A stretch of 64,000 nt of DNA from Bacteroidales bacterium. GTDB taxonomy: Bacteria > Bacteroidota > Bacteroidia > Bacteroidales > UBA10428. Where the stretch lies: NCBI GenBank assembly GCA_016935595.1, contig JAFGQQ010000194.1:17421-81420 (forward strand), read 5' to 3'. A program made the translations under genes and the position numbers. The notes below the pieces were generated by a model. That model was not told the DNA's origin and searched no databases. It was given only the letters and a program-made list of their open reading frames with translations. Shown one piece after another: positions 1-7,535 of the stretch (position 1 is its first letter; every line of letters begins with the position of its first letter).

Positions 1-32
1 GTGCATTAATAAGATTTTTCAAGATAATATAT

Positions 33-60
33 AAAAAAAGCTGCCTTATTACAGCAGCTT
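33..60 (-). terminator. Rho-independent terminator of the small Lys/Cys-rich gene
   Basis: The arms AAGCTGC and GCAGCTT form a perfect 7-bp stem around a 9-nt loop. On the minus strand the stem is followed by a run of seven T. It lies 24 bases after the stop codon of the small secreted-protein gene, so it most likely ends that transcript. Confidence 0.75.
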
Positions 61-83
61 ATAACAACAAAAGGAGCAACCAA

Positions 84-275
84 TTATTTTTTCTCTTCAG
101 CTTTTTTACAACACTCTTTCTTTTCTTCTTTTTTACAATCCTTTTTCTCCTTCTTATCACATTCTTTTTTCTTAGGACACTCCTTTTTAGCAGGCTCCTG
201 AGCCGATACATATAAAGGTGCTGTAAACGAAAGCATAAAAACAAATAAAACCGATAAAACTGCTATTTTCTTCAT
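84..275 (-). CDS. small secreted Lys/Glu/Cys-rich protein
   Basis: A 63-residue protein that I cannot assign to a named family. Residues 1-25 form a clear signal peptide (MKK, a hydrophobic core, then VSAQ). The remaining ~38 residues are almost only Lys, Glu, Asp and Cys, in a repeating K-K-E/D-C pattern that contributes six cysteines (ECP, ECD, DCK, ECC). This suggests an exported, highly charged, disulfide- or metal-binding peptide, but that is inference from composition. It has its own terminator and is divergent from the following histidine kinase gene, so it is a single-gene unit. The opposite strand also reads as a short open frame, but that frame is low-complexity Lys/Arg and has no signal peptide. 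Confidence 0.6.
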   Translation of the reverse strand: MKKIAVLSVLFVFMLSFTAPLYVSAQEPAKKECPKKKECDKKEKKDCKKEEKKECCKKAEEKK

Positions 276-327
276 AATATTAATTTTTAATGTAACATCT
301 GTTTATATTAAAACTTAATTAGTTTTT

Positions 328-335
328 CAAATGTA
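328..335 (-). promoter_or_regulatory. candidate -7 box of the small secreted-protein gene
   Basis: On the minus strand this reads TACATTTG, a full match to the Bacteroidota -7 consensus TAnnTTTG, about 53 bases upstream of the start codon. No convincing TTG -33 element at the usual ~19-nt spacing was found, so the call is weak. Confidence 0.3.
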
Positions 336-468
336 ACATACAAACCTTCAAAAAGTTGTTATCTTATCGTTAAACGCTGTTAATGAGTTGTTAAAAACCA
401 ATTGCACTACAAACATCTTATTATTTTTATACTCTGAAAAAACAATATTTCTATTAATAATTTGCAAA

Positions 469-1710
469 ATGAGCAAAAAACACGATTCCAATACATTACA
501 AACACTATTAGCAATAATAACAATTGGTGCATTATTAATGCTTTTATTTATACAGGTATCGTGGATTATTAAAGTTGCAAAAATTGAAGAACAGCAATTC
601 AACGATAAAGCAGCTTATACAATGAAACAGGTAAAACACGAACTACATAAAAGAGCATCAACCTGTTCAAACATGAAAGATTATCTGTCAGGCAAAAAAT
701 GTCCTTCAACAATTCAAAAAGAAAAAATTGAAGAAATTGACAGTATAGTACAATGTCATTTAAATCATCAAAACATTTGGATTGAATACAATTTTTCAAT
801 TGGCGACTCACTTATGGCTGCCGAAAAACAAAAAATTAACAAAACATACTGTTATCTCGAAAAATTAAACGGCATAATTGAAAAAGACGGAATTCGTATT
901 TGCATGGAATTTCCAACACGAAACCAATTTATCATAGCTCAAATGAAAGGATGGTTTATAGTATCTATATTATTTATATTATTTCTTGCAACAACCTTTT
1001 TCATTTTAATGCGAATGCTTACAAAAGAAAAAGCAATGTTAATACGCACCACTGACTTTATAAATAATATAGTTCATGAATTTCAAACTCCTATTGCCAA
1101 TATTAAATTTGCATCGAACCTTATAAAAAAAAGAAATAATAATACCGACTACAAAACTGATAAATATACCACAGTAATTAACGATGAAACGGATAAACTA
1201 GAATCCAATGTCGAACGAATATTAAACCTCTCATGCCCAACAAAAGCAACCAATATCGAACAAGTAAATATTAATAATATAATTAATAATGTATTATTAG
1301 ATTATAACTATAAAATTACAGAATGCAACTGCCAAATTATCAAACTTTTAAACGCCTCCAACACCCCGTTAAAAGGAGATAAAAGTCACTTTCATTTGCT
1401 ATTTTCAAACCTTATCGATAATGCCCTCAAATACTCAAAGAAACCCTCCAAAATAATTATCGAAACACAATCAGAATCAAAACAATTATCAATACGCTTA
1501 CAAGATAATGGAATTGGGATTAACAAAAACGATATTCCCTTTATATTCGATAAATACTATAGAGTATCTACCGGTAATGTACATAATGTAAAAGGTTTTG
1601 GTCTAGGACTTACATATGTAAAAAAAATAATCGATATTTATAACGGAACTATTAAGGTTAATAGTCAAATTAACAAAGGAACAGAGTTTATTATAAAATT
1701 TCCGTACTAA
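469..1710 (+). CDS. sensor histidine kinase
   Basis: Two-component sensor kinase of 413 residues. I chose the ATG at 469; an upstream TTG at 388 would add 27 residues that do not resemble the family. TM1 covers about residues 10-36 and TM2 about 161-184. They bracket a ~125-residue extracytoplasmic domain with five cysteines. The HisKA H-box HEFQTPI puts the phospho-accepting His at residue 203. The ATPase domain follows with an N box (SNLIDNALKYS), G1 (DNGIGI) and G2 (GFGLGLTYV). There is no HAMP domain. The stop codon directly abuts the ATG of the response regulator, so the two are a cotranscribed pair. The signal sensed is unknown; the cysteine-rich periplasmic domain may be redox- or metal-related. 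Confidence 0.9.
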   Translation: MSKKHDSNTLQTLLAIITIGALLMLLFIQVSWIIKVAKIEEQQFNDKAAYTMKQVKHELHKRASTCSNMKDYLSGKKCPSTIQKEKIEEIDSIVQCHLNHQNIWIEYNFSIGDSLMAAEKQKINKTYCYLEKLNGIIEKDGIRICMEFPTRNQFIIAQMKGWFIVSILFILFLATTFFILMRMLTKEKAMLIRTTDFINNIVHEFQTPIANIKFASNLIKKRNNNTDYKTDKYTTVINDETDKLESNVERILNLSCPTKATNIEQVNINNIINNVLLDYNYKITECNCQIIKLLNASNTPLKGDKSHFHLLFSNLIDNALKYSKKPSKIIIETQSESKQLSIRLQDNGIGINKNDIPFIFDKYYRVSTGNVHNVKGFGLGLTYVKKIIDIYNGTIKVNSQINKGTEFIIKFPY

Positions 1711-2445
1711 ATGATTGATAATAAAACATCATTATTAATAGTAGAAGATGATACATCAATGGGTTTCTTGCTGGTCGATTTTTTTCAATCAAATGGATTT
1801 AGTGTTGTGTTATGCAAAGACGGTCTGTCGGGATGGGAACGTTTTCAATCGGATAATATTGATTTTTGCTTACTCGATATTATGTTACCCGGAATGGACG
1901 GATATACTTTAGCCGAAAAAATTAGAACAATAAACCAATCTGTGCCTATTATTTTTCTAACTGCCCGAACAATGAAAATTGATAAAATTAAGGGATTTAA
2001 CTTAGGCATTGATGATTATGTAACAAAACCATTCGACGAGGATGAATTACTGTGTCGCATAAATGCAGTATTAAACCGCGTAACCAAAAAACAACTTACA
2101 AAAAACGAAGATATTATATACAATATAAATTTATACCGTTTCGATCACTTAAACCAACTACTTATTTGTGACCAGGAAACCAGACGCTTAACAAAAAAAG
2201 AGAGCGATGTATTAAAAATGCTTTGCGATAAGAAGAACCAAATTGTAACCCGCGATCAATTACTAACCGAAATATGGGGCGATAACAACTATTTTAATGG
2301 TCGTAGTTTAGATGTTTTTATAACAAAACTCCGAAAATATTTAAGTCACGATACTCATATTTCGATAGAAAATATTCCCAAAGTCGGATTTGTTCTTAAC
2401 TGTGAAAAAGAACAAAAGCCTGATGCTTATACATCAGGCTTTTAA
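1711..2445 (+). CDS. OmpR/PhoB-family response regulator
   Basis: DNA-binding response regulator of 244 residues paired with the upstream kinase (0-nt spacing). The receiver domain covers residues ~7-120, with acidic residues VEDD, phospho-acceptor Asp56 in LLDIMLPGMDG, Thr in FLTAR and Lys in VTKPF. A winged-helix Trans_reg_C domain covers ~145-232 (LTKKESDVLKMLC, then RSLDVFITKLRKYL). The last ~10 codons lie inside the transcription terminator hairpin, so the C-terminal tail is shaped by the terminator sequence rather than by the protein fold. Confidence 0.92.
   Translation: MIDNKTSLLIVEDDTSMGFLLVDFFQSNGFSVVLCKDGLSGWERFQSDNIDFCLLDIMLPGMDGYTLAEKIRTINQSVPIIFLTARTMKIDKIKGFNLGIDDYVTKPFDEDELLCRINAVLNRVTKKQLTKNEDIIYNINLYRFDHLNQLLICDQETRRLTKKESDVLKMLCDKKNQIVTRDQLLTEIWGDNNYFNGRSLDVFITKLRKYLSHDTHISIENIPKVGFVLNCEKEQKPDAYTSGF
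2414..2443 (+). terminator. terminator overlapping the 3' end of the response regulator gene
   Basis: The arms AAAAGCCTGATG (2414-2425) and CATCAGGCTTTT (2432-2443) pair perfectly around a 6-nt loop. The 3' T run runs into the regulator's stop codon. The near-symmetric A/T flanks mean it could also stop transcription coming from the convergent tRNA-Leu gene. Confidence 0.8.
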
Positions 2446-2449
2446 TCTG

Positions 2450-2533
2450 TACCCAGAGCCGGGATCGAACCGGCACGAGTTTAACCTCACTGGTGTTTGA
2501 GACCAGCGCGTCTACCAATTCCGCCATCTGGGC
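2450..2533 (-). tRNA. tRNA-Leu (anticodon CAA)
   Basis: An 84-nt class II tRNA. The minus strand begins GCCCAGA and ends TCTGGGT plus discriminator A, closing a 7-bp acceptor stem. The anticodon stem CTGGT/ACCAG carries loop CTCAAAC, giving anticodon CAA. The T arm reads CCGGTTCGATCCCGG. A long variable arm fits tRNA-Leu. The 3' CCA is not encoded. Confidence 0.95.
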
Positions 2534-2688
2534 AATTTATTAATTGCGGCTGCGAATATAAATATTTACTTTAAACCATACAATAGGAAACTATAAAATA
2601 AAGATTATAAATTTAAACAAACATAAAAAAACAAAAGCTAAACCATTAATCATCAGAGCTATAATATAAAAACAATAAATTTTTAGCA

Positions 2689-3414
2689 GTGATTCATTCA
2701 ACAAAAGGAATAGTACTAACCCATACAAAATATTCCGAAACCAGTATAATTGTACATATATACACTCAACTATTTGGTAAACAATCATACCTCATCAACT
2801 CTGTACGATCAACAAAAAACAAAGGAAAATCTGTTTTTATGCAACCATTAACAATTATTGAAATGCAGGTATACTACAATAGCAAAAAACAAATTCAACG
2901 AATAAAAGAGTTTAGTGTATTCAAACCTTTTAAAACCATTCCATTTATTCAGGAAAAACGCTCAATTGCCTTTTTTTTAACAGAAATTCTCGAAAAATCA
3001 ATTCACGAAGAAACATCAAACCATGAACTATTTAACTTCATCGAAAAACAATTATGGATATTTGACGATAGTGAAAATACAATCAATTTTCATTTAAAAT
3101 TTTTAGCCGGATTAACACGTAAACTTGGATTTTTTCCTAACTTAACAAACAAAACTTTTACAAATTATTTCGACTTACAAAATGGAACTCTTGAAAAACA
3201 CGAACCAATACATTCATATTTTATCGAAAATAATATAGTACAAAAATGGATTGATCTTTTTGAAGCATCTGAAAATGAATATACTAACATTTTATTAAAT
3301 AATTACGAAAGAAATTACTTAATAAACACCTTAATTGACTACTATCGACTTCATTTACATGACTTTGGAAAATTAAAAACACTCGATATATTGCGATCAA
3401 TTCACATCCCTTAA
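2689..3414 (+). CDS. recO: DNA repair protein RecO
   Basis: RecO (241 residues) loads RecA onto SSB-coated single strands with RecR in recombinational repair. The N-terminal OB-fold starts with the family signature (TKGIVLTHTKYSETSIIVHIY, then LFGKQSYLINSVR), followed by the helical C-terminal domain. Length is normal for Bacteroidota RecO. The start is GTG at 2689; there is no earlier in-frame alternative that fits. The zinc-type cysteines found in some RecO proteins are absent, as is common in this phylum. Monocistronic, divergent from tRNA-Leu. Confidence 0.85.
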   Translation: MIHSTKGIVLTHTKYSETSIIVHIYTQLFGKQSYLINSVRSTKNKGKSVFMQPLTIIEMQVYYNSKKQIQRIKEFSVFKPFKTIPFIQEKRSIAFFLTEILEKSIHEETSNHELFNFIEKQLWIFDDSENTINFHLKFLAGLTRKLGFFPNLTNKTFTNYFDLQNGTLEKHEPIHSYFIENNIVQKWIDLFEASENEYTNILLNNYERNYLINTLIDYYRLHLHDFGKLKTLDILRSIHIP

Positions 3415-3477
3415 TTATTTATGTGCGAAATGAACTGAAATGTATTAAATTTAGTTAATCGATGTTTAACTCATAAA

Positions 3478-3485
3478 TATCTTTG
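3478..3485 (+). promoter_or_regulatory. candidate -7 promoter element (TATCTTTG)
   Basis: A full match to the Bacteroidota -7 consensus TAnnTTTG, 73-88 bases upstream of the aminotransferase-fold gene. A -33 TTG at the normal spacing is not evident. Confidence 0.4.
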
Positions 3486-3506
3486 CATATTTGTATCAGA
3501 ACTATT

Positions 3507-3535
3507 AAAAAAACAATTTTTATTATTGTTTTTTT
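3507..3535 (+). terminator. AT-rich terminator-like hairpin in a 5' leader
   Basis: AAAAAAACAAT (3507-3517) pairs with ATTGTTTTTTT (3525-3535) and the second arm is a T run. It lies between the candidate -7 box at 3478 and the next start codon, so it is either the terminator of recO read-through or an attenuator in the leader. Weak because the stem is almost all A-T. Confidence 0.4.
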
Positions 3536-3572
3536 TAACTGTCAATAAACCAATTGTTTGATAAATAAAGAG

Positions 3573-4718
3573 ATGATATACTCAAAAATAAAAAAGAATA
3601 ACACCGATTATTTAGATTCGGTTACAGAACTAATTAAGCAATACAATCCAATAAATTTAGCCGAAGGCCATACCGGTTTTAAGTGTTCACCTCTGCTAAC
3701 CGAGTTAGCTGAAAAGCATTTGAGAAACAGTCTAAATCAATATGCCGATGCATCAGGCAGCTTTAAATTAAGAGATAAAATTGCACAAAAAATTGAACAA
3801 TTATATGGGAAAAAATATGATCCTGAGACTGAAATTACAATAACATCGGGAAGCACGCAACCCATTTTTTCAACTATCTCAGCTTTAGTTCGCGAAGGCG
3901 ATCAGGTAGTTGTATTTGAGCCAATTGCAGGAAACTACTTACAGGCAATCGAATTAAATGGAGGTGAACCGGTTTATGTTAAAATGAAAGAACCAAACTT
4001 CTCAATCGACTGGGAAGATGTTCAAAAAGTTATTAACAGCAAAACACGTATGATCATTATCAACTCTCCTCACAATCCTACAGGATGGGTAATGACCGAA
4101 TTAGATATGATTCGCTTACAACGTATCATAACCGGAACCAAAATTGTTATTTTAAGCGAAGAAACATTTGAACATGTAATTTTCGACGAAGAAGGGCATC
4201 AAAGCATGGCTTCATTTCCAAAACTAGCCGAACAAAGTATTATTATATCATCGCTTGGCGAAACATACCATGTTACCGGCTGGCAAATAGGCTTTTGTGC
4301 TGCCCCACGCGAATTTACCAAAGAGATACGTGAAATTCAACAACTTGTAATACACAGCGTTATAAGCCCATTACAAGAAGCATTTGCCGAATTCATCGAT
4401 ATTAAAGAAGAATACATGGGAATTGGAAAGTTTTATCAAGCCAAACGCGATTTTTTTAACTCACTCCTCGATCCCGAAAAATATAAGCCGGTTATTTCGA
4501 AAGGCACATTTTTCGAATTAATTGATTACTCTAAAATGTCATTAATAAATGATCAAAATTTTTCAATACGAATGATTATTGAGGCCGGAGTTTTAGGCGT
4601 TCCATTAAGTCTTTTCTATCACGAAAAGTTAAAGTGTCAAATGATAAGGTTTAACCTCGCTCAACCCGATGAAACTCTCGAAATAGTAGCTAATAAACTC
4701 AATAACATTAAAGTATAG
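3573..4718 (+). CDS. aminotransferase class I/II-fold protein lacking the PLP lysine (probable pseudoenzyme)
   Basis: 381 residues from the ATG at 3573 (an in-frame TTG at 3558 would add five). Full-length similarity to the YbdL-type methionine/kynurenine aminotransferases is obvious: NQYADASGSFKLRDKIAQKI, NSPHNPTG, YHVTGW, and a C-terminal IRF with the carboxylate-binding Arg. Yet the catalytic residues differ. The Schiff-base Lys of the SFGKTYH motif is Glu (SLGETYH, codon GAA at 4260-4262, residue 230). The PLP-pyridine Asp and phenol Tyr of SDEVYEH are Glu and Phe (SEETFEH, 4158 and 4167). The ring-stacking region FDPSYDSY is FEPIAGNY. The frame is intact, so the protein is maintained. 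It probably cannot transaminate by the standard mechanism; a binding or regulatory role is inference. It is the first gene of the arylpyruvate block and convergent with the thioesterase gene (stops abut). Confidence 0.75.
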   Translation: MIYSKIKKNNTDYLDSVTELIKQYNPINLAEGHTGFKCSPLLTELAEKHLRNSLNQYADASGSFKLRDKIAQKIEQLYGKKYDPETEITITSGSTQPIFSTISALVREGDQVVVFEPIAGNYLQAIELNGGEPVYVKMKEPNFSIDWEDVQKVINSKTRMIIINSPHNPTGWVMTELDMIRLQRIITGTKIVILSEETFEHVIFDEEGHQSMASFPKLAEQSIIISSLGETYHVTGWQIGFCAAPREFTKEIREIQQLVIHSVISPLQEAFAEFIDIKEEYMGIGKFYQAKRDFFNSLLDPEKYKPVISKGTFFELIDYSKMSLINDQNFSIRMIIEAGVLGVPLSLFYHEKLKCQMIRFNLAQPDETLEIVANKLNNIKV

Positions 4719-5195
4719 TTATTTAAGAGTAGCTGTGTGCTGTTTTTGTGTGTTAATTCTAACAGCAAGTATTTCACCAATAGCACACAGTTTACCATTA
4801 GCGGTTAAAGTCATATCAACCCATATTTTTCGTTTTTCAATACTTCTAAGTTTACCTTTTAATTCCAATTCAACACCCATAGGAGTTAAAGCTTTATAAT
4901 CAACTTTCAAAGAGGCTGTTACACAACGAACGTCAATAGGTTTATCTAATGGAATATTCTCTTCTCTACAAATAAATGCAGCAGCCGATCCTGTTCCATG
5001 GCAGTCAAATATTGAAGCTATTAATCCCCCATAAACACTTCCAGGTATAGCAATATACTTCGGATCGGGAGTGAAATGAGCAATTGTTTCATCATTCACC
5101 AAAAAAGTTTTTAGTTGTAACCCCTGAACATTGTTTGTTCCACATCCATAGCAATGTGCTAAATCTTCAGGGTATAAATCTTGAATAGCTTTCAT
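4719..5195 (-). CDS. PaaI/YbgC-like hotdog-fold acyl-CoA thioesterase
   Basis: 158 residues from the ATG at 5195. A longer TTG start at 5246 is possible, but homologues I know begin MKAIQ-Y-P. The N-terminal HCYGCG motif, then GSVYGGLIASIFDCHGTGSA (the hotdog helix with its acidic catalytic residue), places it in the PF03061 thioesterases. It likely hydrolyses an aryl- or acyl-CoA made by the adjacent IorAB/PaaK pathway. It is divergent from iorA (131 bp) and convergent with the aminotransferase-fold gene, so it could share a control region with iorA. Substrate is inferred only from context. Confidence 0.75.
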   Translation of the reverse strand: MKAIQDLYPEDLAHCYGCGTNNVQGLQLKTFLVNDETIAHFTPDPKYIAIPGSVYGGLIASIFDCHGTGSAAAFICREENIPLDKPIDVRCVTASLKVDYKALTPMGVELELKGKLRSIEKRKIWVDMTLTANGKLCAIGEILAVRINTQKQHTATLK

Positions 5196-5326
5196 CATAC
5201 TATTAATATTTTCTAATGCTTTTGAACAAAACTTAATAATATTCAAAAATAATGAATCTCTTTATTAAAAATTTAGTAATATGCGAATTGTTTTTTTAGA
5301 AATTGAATAATTTGACAAAATATTTT

Positions 5327-6922
5327 ATGAGCAAACAATTAGTATTAGGTGCCGAAGCTGTTGCCCTGGCTGCCCTTGATGAAGGTATATCGGGTGTGTA
5401 TGCATACCCGGGAACACCTTCAACAGAAATCACCGAATTCATTCAAAAAAATACCGAAGCAAAAGCAAATAATGTCCGTTCAAACTGGTCGACAAATGAA
5501 AAAACAGCATACGAATCAGCATTAGGAATGTCGTATGCAGGCAAACGCTGTTTAGTATGTATGAAACACGTGGGACTAAACGTTGCAGCTGATGCATTTA
5601 TTAACTCGGCCATTACCGGCATTAACGGCGGAATGGTTGTATTAGTTGCCGATGACCCATCAATGCACTCATCGCAGAATGAACAAGATACCCGTTTTTA
5701 CGCAAAATTTTCCTATCTCCCTTTATTAGAACCATCCAATCAACAAGAAATATATAACTGCGTAAGGTATGCATTTCAATTATCGGAACAAGTTCAATTA
5801 CCTGTTCTTATACGAATAACAACACGATTATCGCACTCCAGATCAGTTGTTGAACGAAAAGAAAAAACCTTACAAAAAACACTTAACCCCGAAACCGATA
5901 AACAAAAATGGATTTTACTGCCGGCAAATGCCCGTAAGCGTTACGATAGTTTAATTCACAAGCAAGATGAACTGGTAAAACTATCTGACAGTTCACCCTT
6001 TAATACAATAAGCAAAAGCAATAATAAACAAGCAGTAATGGCTTTCGGACTTGCATACAATTATGTAATGGAAACCATTAGAGAACATAAGTTAGATATT
6101 CCTGTATTGAAAATATCGCAATACCCTCTTCCCAAAAAAATGGTTACCGATTTTTATAACAAGTACGACACTGTTTTAATAGCAGAAGAGGGATACCCGG
6201 TATACGAAGAGATATTAAGAGGATATTTTGATACTGATAAGATAAATGGTCGTTTGGATGGAACACTCCCCCGAACAGGTGAACTATCGCCCGATTCGAT
6301 AGCAAAAGCATTAGGAATAAACAATAATATCAAAAAAACAGTATCATCATCAATTCCCAACCGACCTCCGCGACTATGTGATGGTTGTAGCCACCGCGAC
6401 TTATATGAATCGTTAAACAAAACCTTAAACGACTACAGTCAAAAACATGTATTTTCCGATATTGGTTGTTATACACTTGGAGCACTTCCCCCTTTTAATG
6501 CCATAAACACATGCGTTGATATGGGAGCATCAGTAACAATGGCAAAAGGTGCTGCCGATGCCGGTTTACACCCTGCCGTAGCTGTAATAGGCGACTCTAC
6601 ATTTACCCATTCGGGTATTACAGGATTACTTGATGCTGTTAATGATAAATCGCATGTTACAATTATTATATCCGATAATTACACAACTGCCATGACAGGG
6701 GGACAAGATTCGGCAGGTACAGGAAAGTTATATAAAATATGCAGTGGCTTAGGAGTTGAAGAAGAGCATATTAAAACAATAATACCTCTTAAAAAAAATC
6801 TGGATGAAAACATTAAAATACTAAAAGATGAATTTGATTATCCGGGAGTATCAGTAATTTTAGCCACACGCGAATGTATTCAAACCGCAAAACGTAACAA
6901 AAAAAAACCTGATAATGAATAA
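5327..6922 (+). CDS. iorA: indolepyruvate ferredoxin oxidoreductase, alpha subunit
   Basis: 531 residues from ATG 5327 (in-frame TTG at 5303 rejected). The enzyme oxidatively decarboxylates arylpyruvates to aryl-acetyl-CoA with TPP and ferredoxin. The pyrimidine-binding half starts GAEAVALAALDEGI and has YPGTPSTEI. The TPP half has PPRLCDGCSHRDL, GDSTFTHSGITGLLDAVND and DNYTTAMTGGQD. The protein stops soon after the TPP domain: the C-terminal 2[4Fe-4S] ferredoxin module of classical IorA (~600+ residues) is absent, so electrons must leave through a separate carrier. It overlaps iorB by 8 bases and heads the plus-strand operon through the Crp-type regulator. Confidence 0.92.
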   Translation: MSKQLVLGAEAVALAALDEGISGVYAYPGTPSTEITEFIQKNTEAKANNVRSNWSTNEKTAYESALGMSYAGKRCLVCMKHVGLNVAADAFINSAITGINGGMVVLVADDPSMHSSQNEQDTRFYAKFSYLPLLEPSNQQEIYNCVRYAFQLSEQVQLPVLIRITTRLSHSRSVVERKEKTLQKTLNPETDKQKWILLPANARKRYDSLIHKQDELVKLSDSSPFNTISKSNNKQAVMAFGLAYNYVMETIREHKLDIPVLKISQYPLPKKMVTDFYNKYDTVLIAEEGYPVYEEILRGYFDTDKINGRLDGTLPRTGELSPDSIAKALGINNNIKKTVSSSIPNRPPRLCDGCSHRDLYESLNKTLNDYSQKHVFSDIGCYTLGALPPFNAINTCVDMGASVTMAKGAADAGLHPAVAVIGDSTFTHSGITGLLDAVNDKSHVTIIISDNYTTAMTGGQDSAGTGKLYKICSGLGVEEEHIKTIIPLKKNLDENIKILKDEFDYPGVSVILATRECIQTAKRNKKKPDNE

Positions 6923-7490
6923 AAATATCATATTAGCCGGAGTTGGCGGGCAAGGAATTTTAACTTTAGCTGCAATTATCGATCATGCTGCAATGGAAAA
7001 AGGACTTAATATTAAACAAGCCGAAGTGCATGGTATGAGTCAGCGAGGAGGTGCAGTACAATCACATTTACGCATTTCAGACAATGAAATTTTTTCAGAT
7101 TTGATTCCACTGGGTAAAGCTGATATTATTCTAGCATTGGAACCTTTGGAAGTACTGCGATATATACCTTTTCTTTCGGATGATGGAATAATTATTACTG
7201 CTTTAGAACCCGTTATTAACATAGATAATTACCCCGATGTAGAGCAAATACAAAAAAAAATAAACGATTGCGGCAACAAATGTGTGTTTGTTAACGCAAA
7301 AGAATTAGCAAAAGAAGCAGGTAATACAAAAGCCGAAAACGTAGTTATGGTTGGTGTTATTTCGAAATATATTGGCATTGATAAAACACAGTTTGAGAGC
7401 AGTTTAAAAGATATGTTTGCAAGTAAAGGTGAAGATGTTATTGCCATTAATATTAAAGCCTTTAATTTAGGATATAACCTTACAATATAG
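6915..7490 (+). CDS. iorB: indolepyruvate ferredoxin oxidoreductase, beta subunit
   Basis: 191 residues, the gamma-domain subunit of the 2-oxoacid:acceptor oxidoreductases (PF01558). Starts NIILAGVGGQGILTLAAII, followed by EVHGMSQRGGAVQSHLRI, the family signature. Start overlaps the iorA stop, indicating translational coupling. Forms the IorAB heteromer that feeds aryl-acetyl-CoA to the downstream PaaK/thioesterase genes. Confidence 0.92.
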   Translation: MNKNIILAGVGGQGILTLAAIIDHAAMEKGLNIKQAEVHGMSQRGGAVQSHLRISDNEIFSDLIPLGKADIILALEPLEVLRYIPFLSDDGIIITALEPVINIDNYPDVEQIQKKINDCGNKCVFVNAKELAKEAGNTKAENVVMVGVISKYIGIDKTQFESSLKDMFASKGEDVIAINIKAFNLGYNLTI

Positions 7491-7535
7491 ATTTAACAAA
7501 CACATTAAATAAAAAACATAATAAATTGTAGATTA

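Noticed and set aside
59..244. 61-codon frame overlapping the Lys/Cys-rich gene
   Set aside because: Low-complexity Lys/Arg product without a signal; produced by frame-shifting the repeat of the real gene.
388..468. TTG-initiated N-terminal extension of the first histidine kinase
   Set aside because: The 27 extra residues do not match the family and ATG 469 gives a normal start just before TM1.
4260..4262. Dismissing the K-to-E change as a one-base sequencing error
   Set aside because: GAA differs from AAA by one base, but the simultaneous Asp-to-Glu, Tyr-to-Phe and stacking-motif changes make a lone error unlikely; kept as a finding.
6154..6420. 88-codon minus-strand frame inside iorA
   Set aside because: Antisense shadow of the conserved TPP domain.
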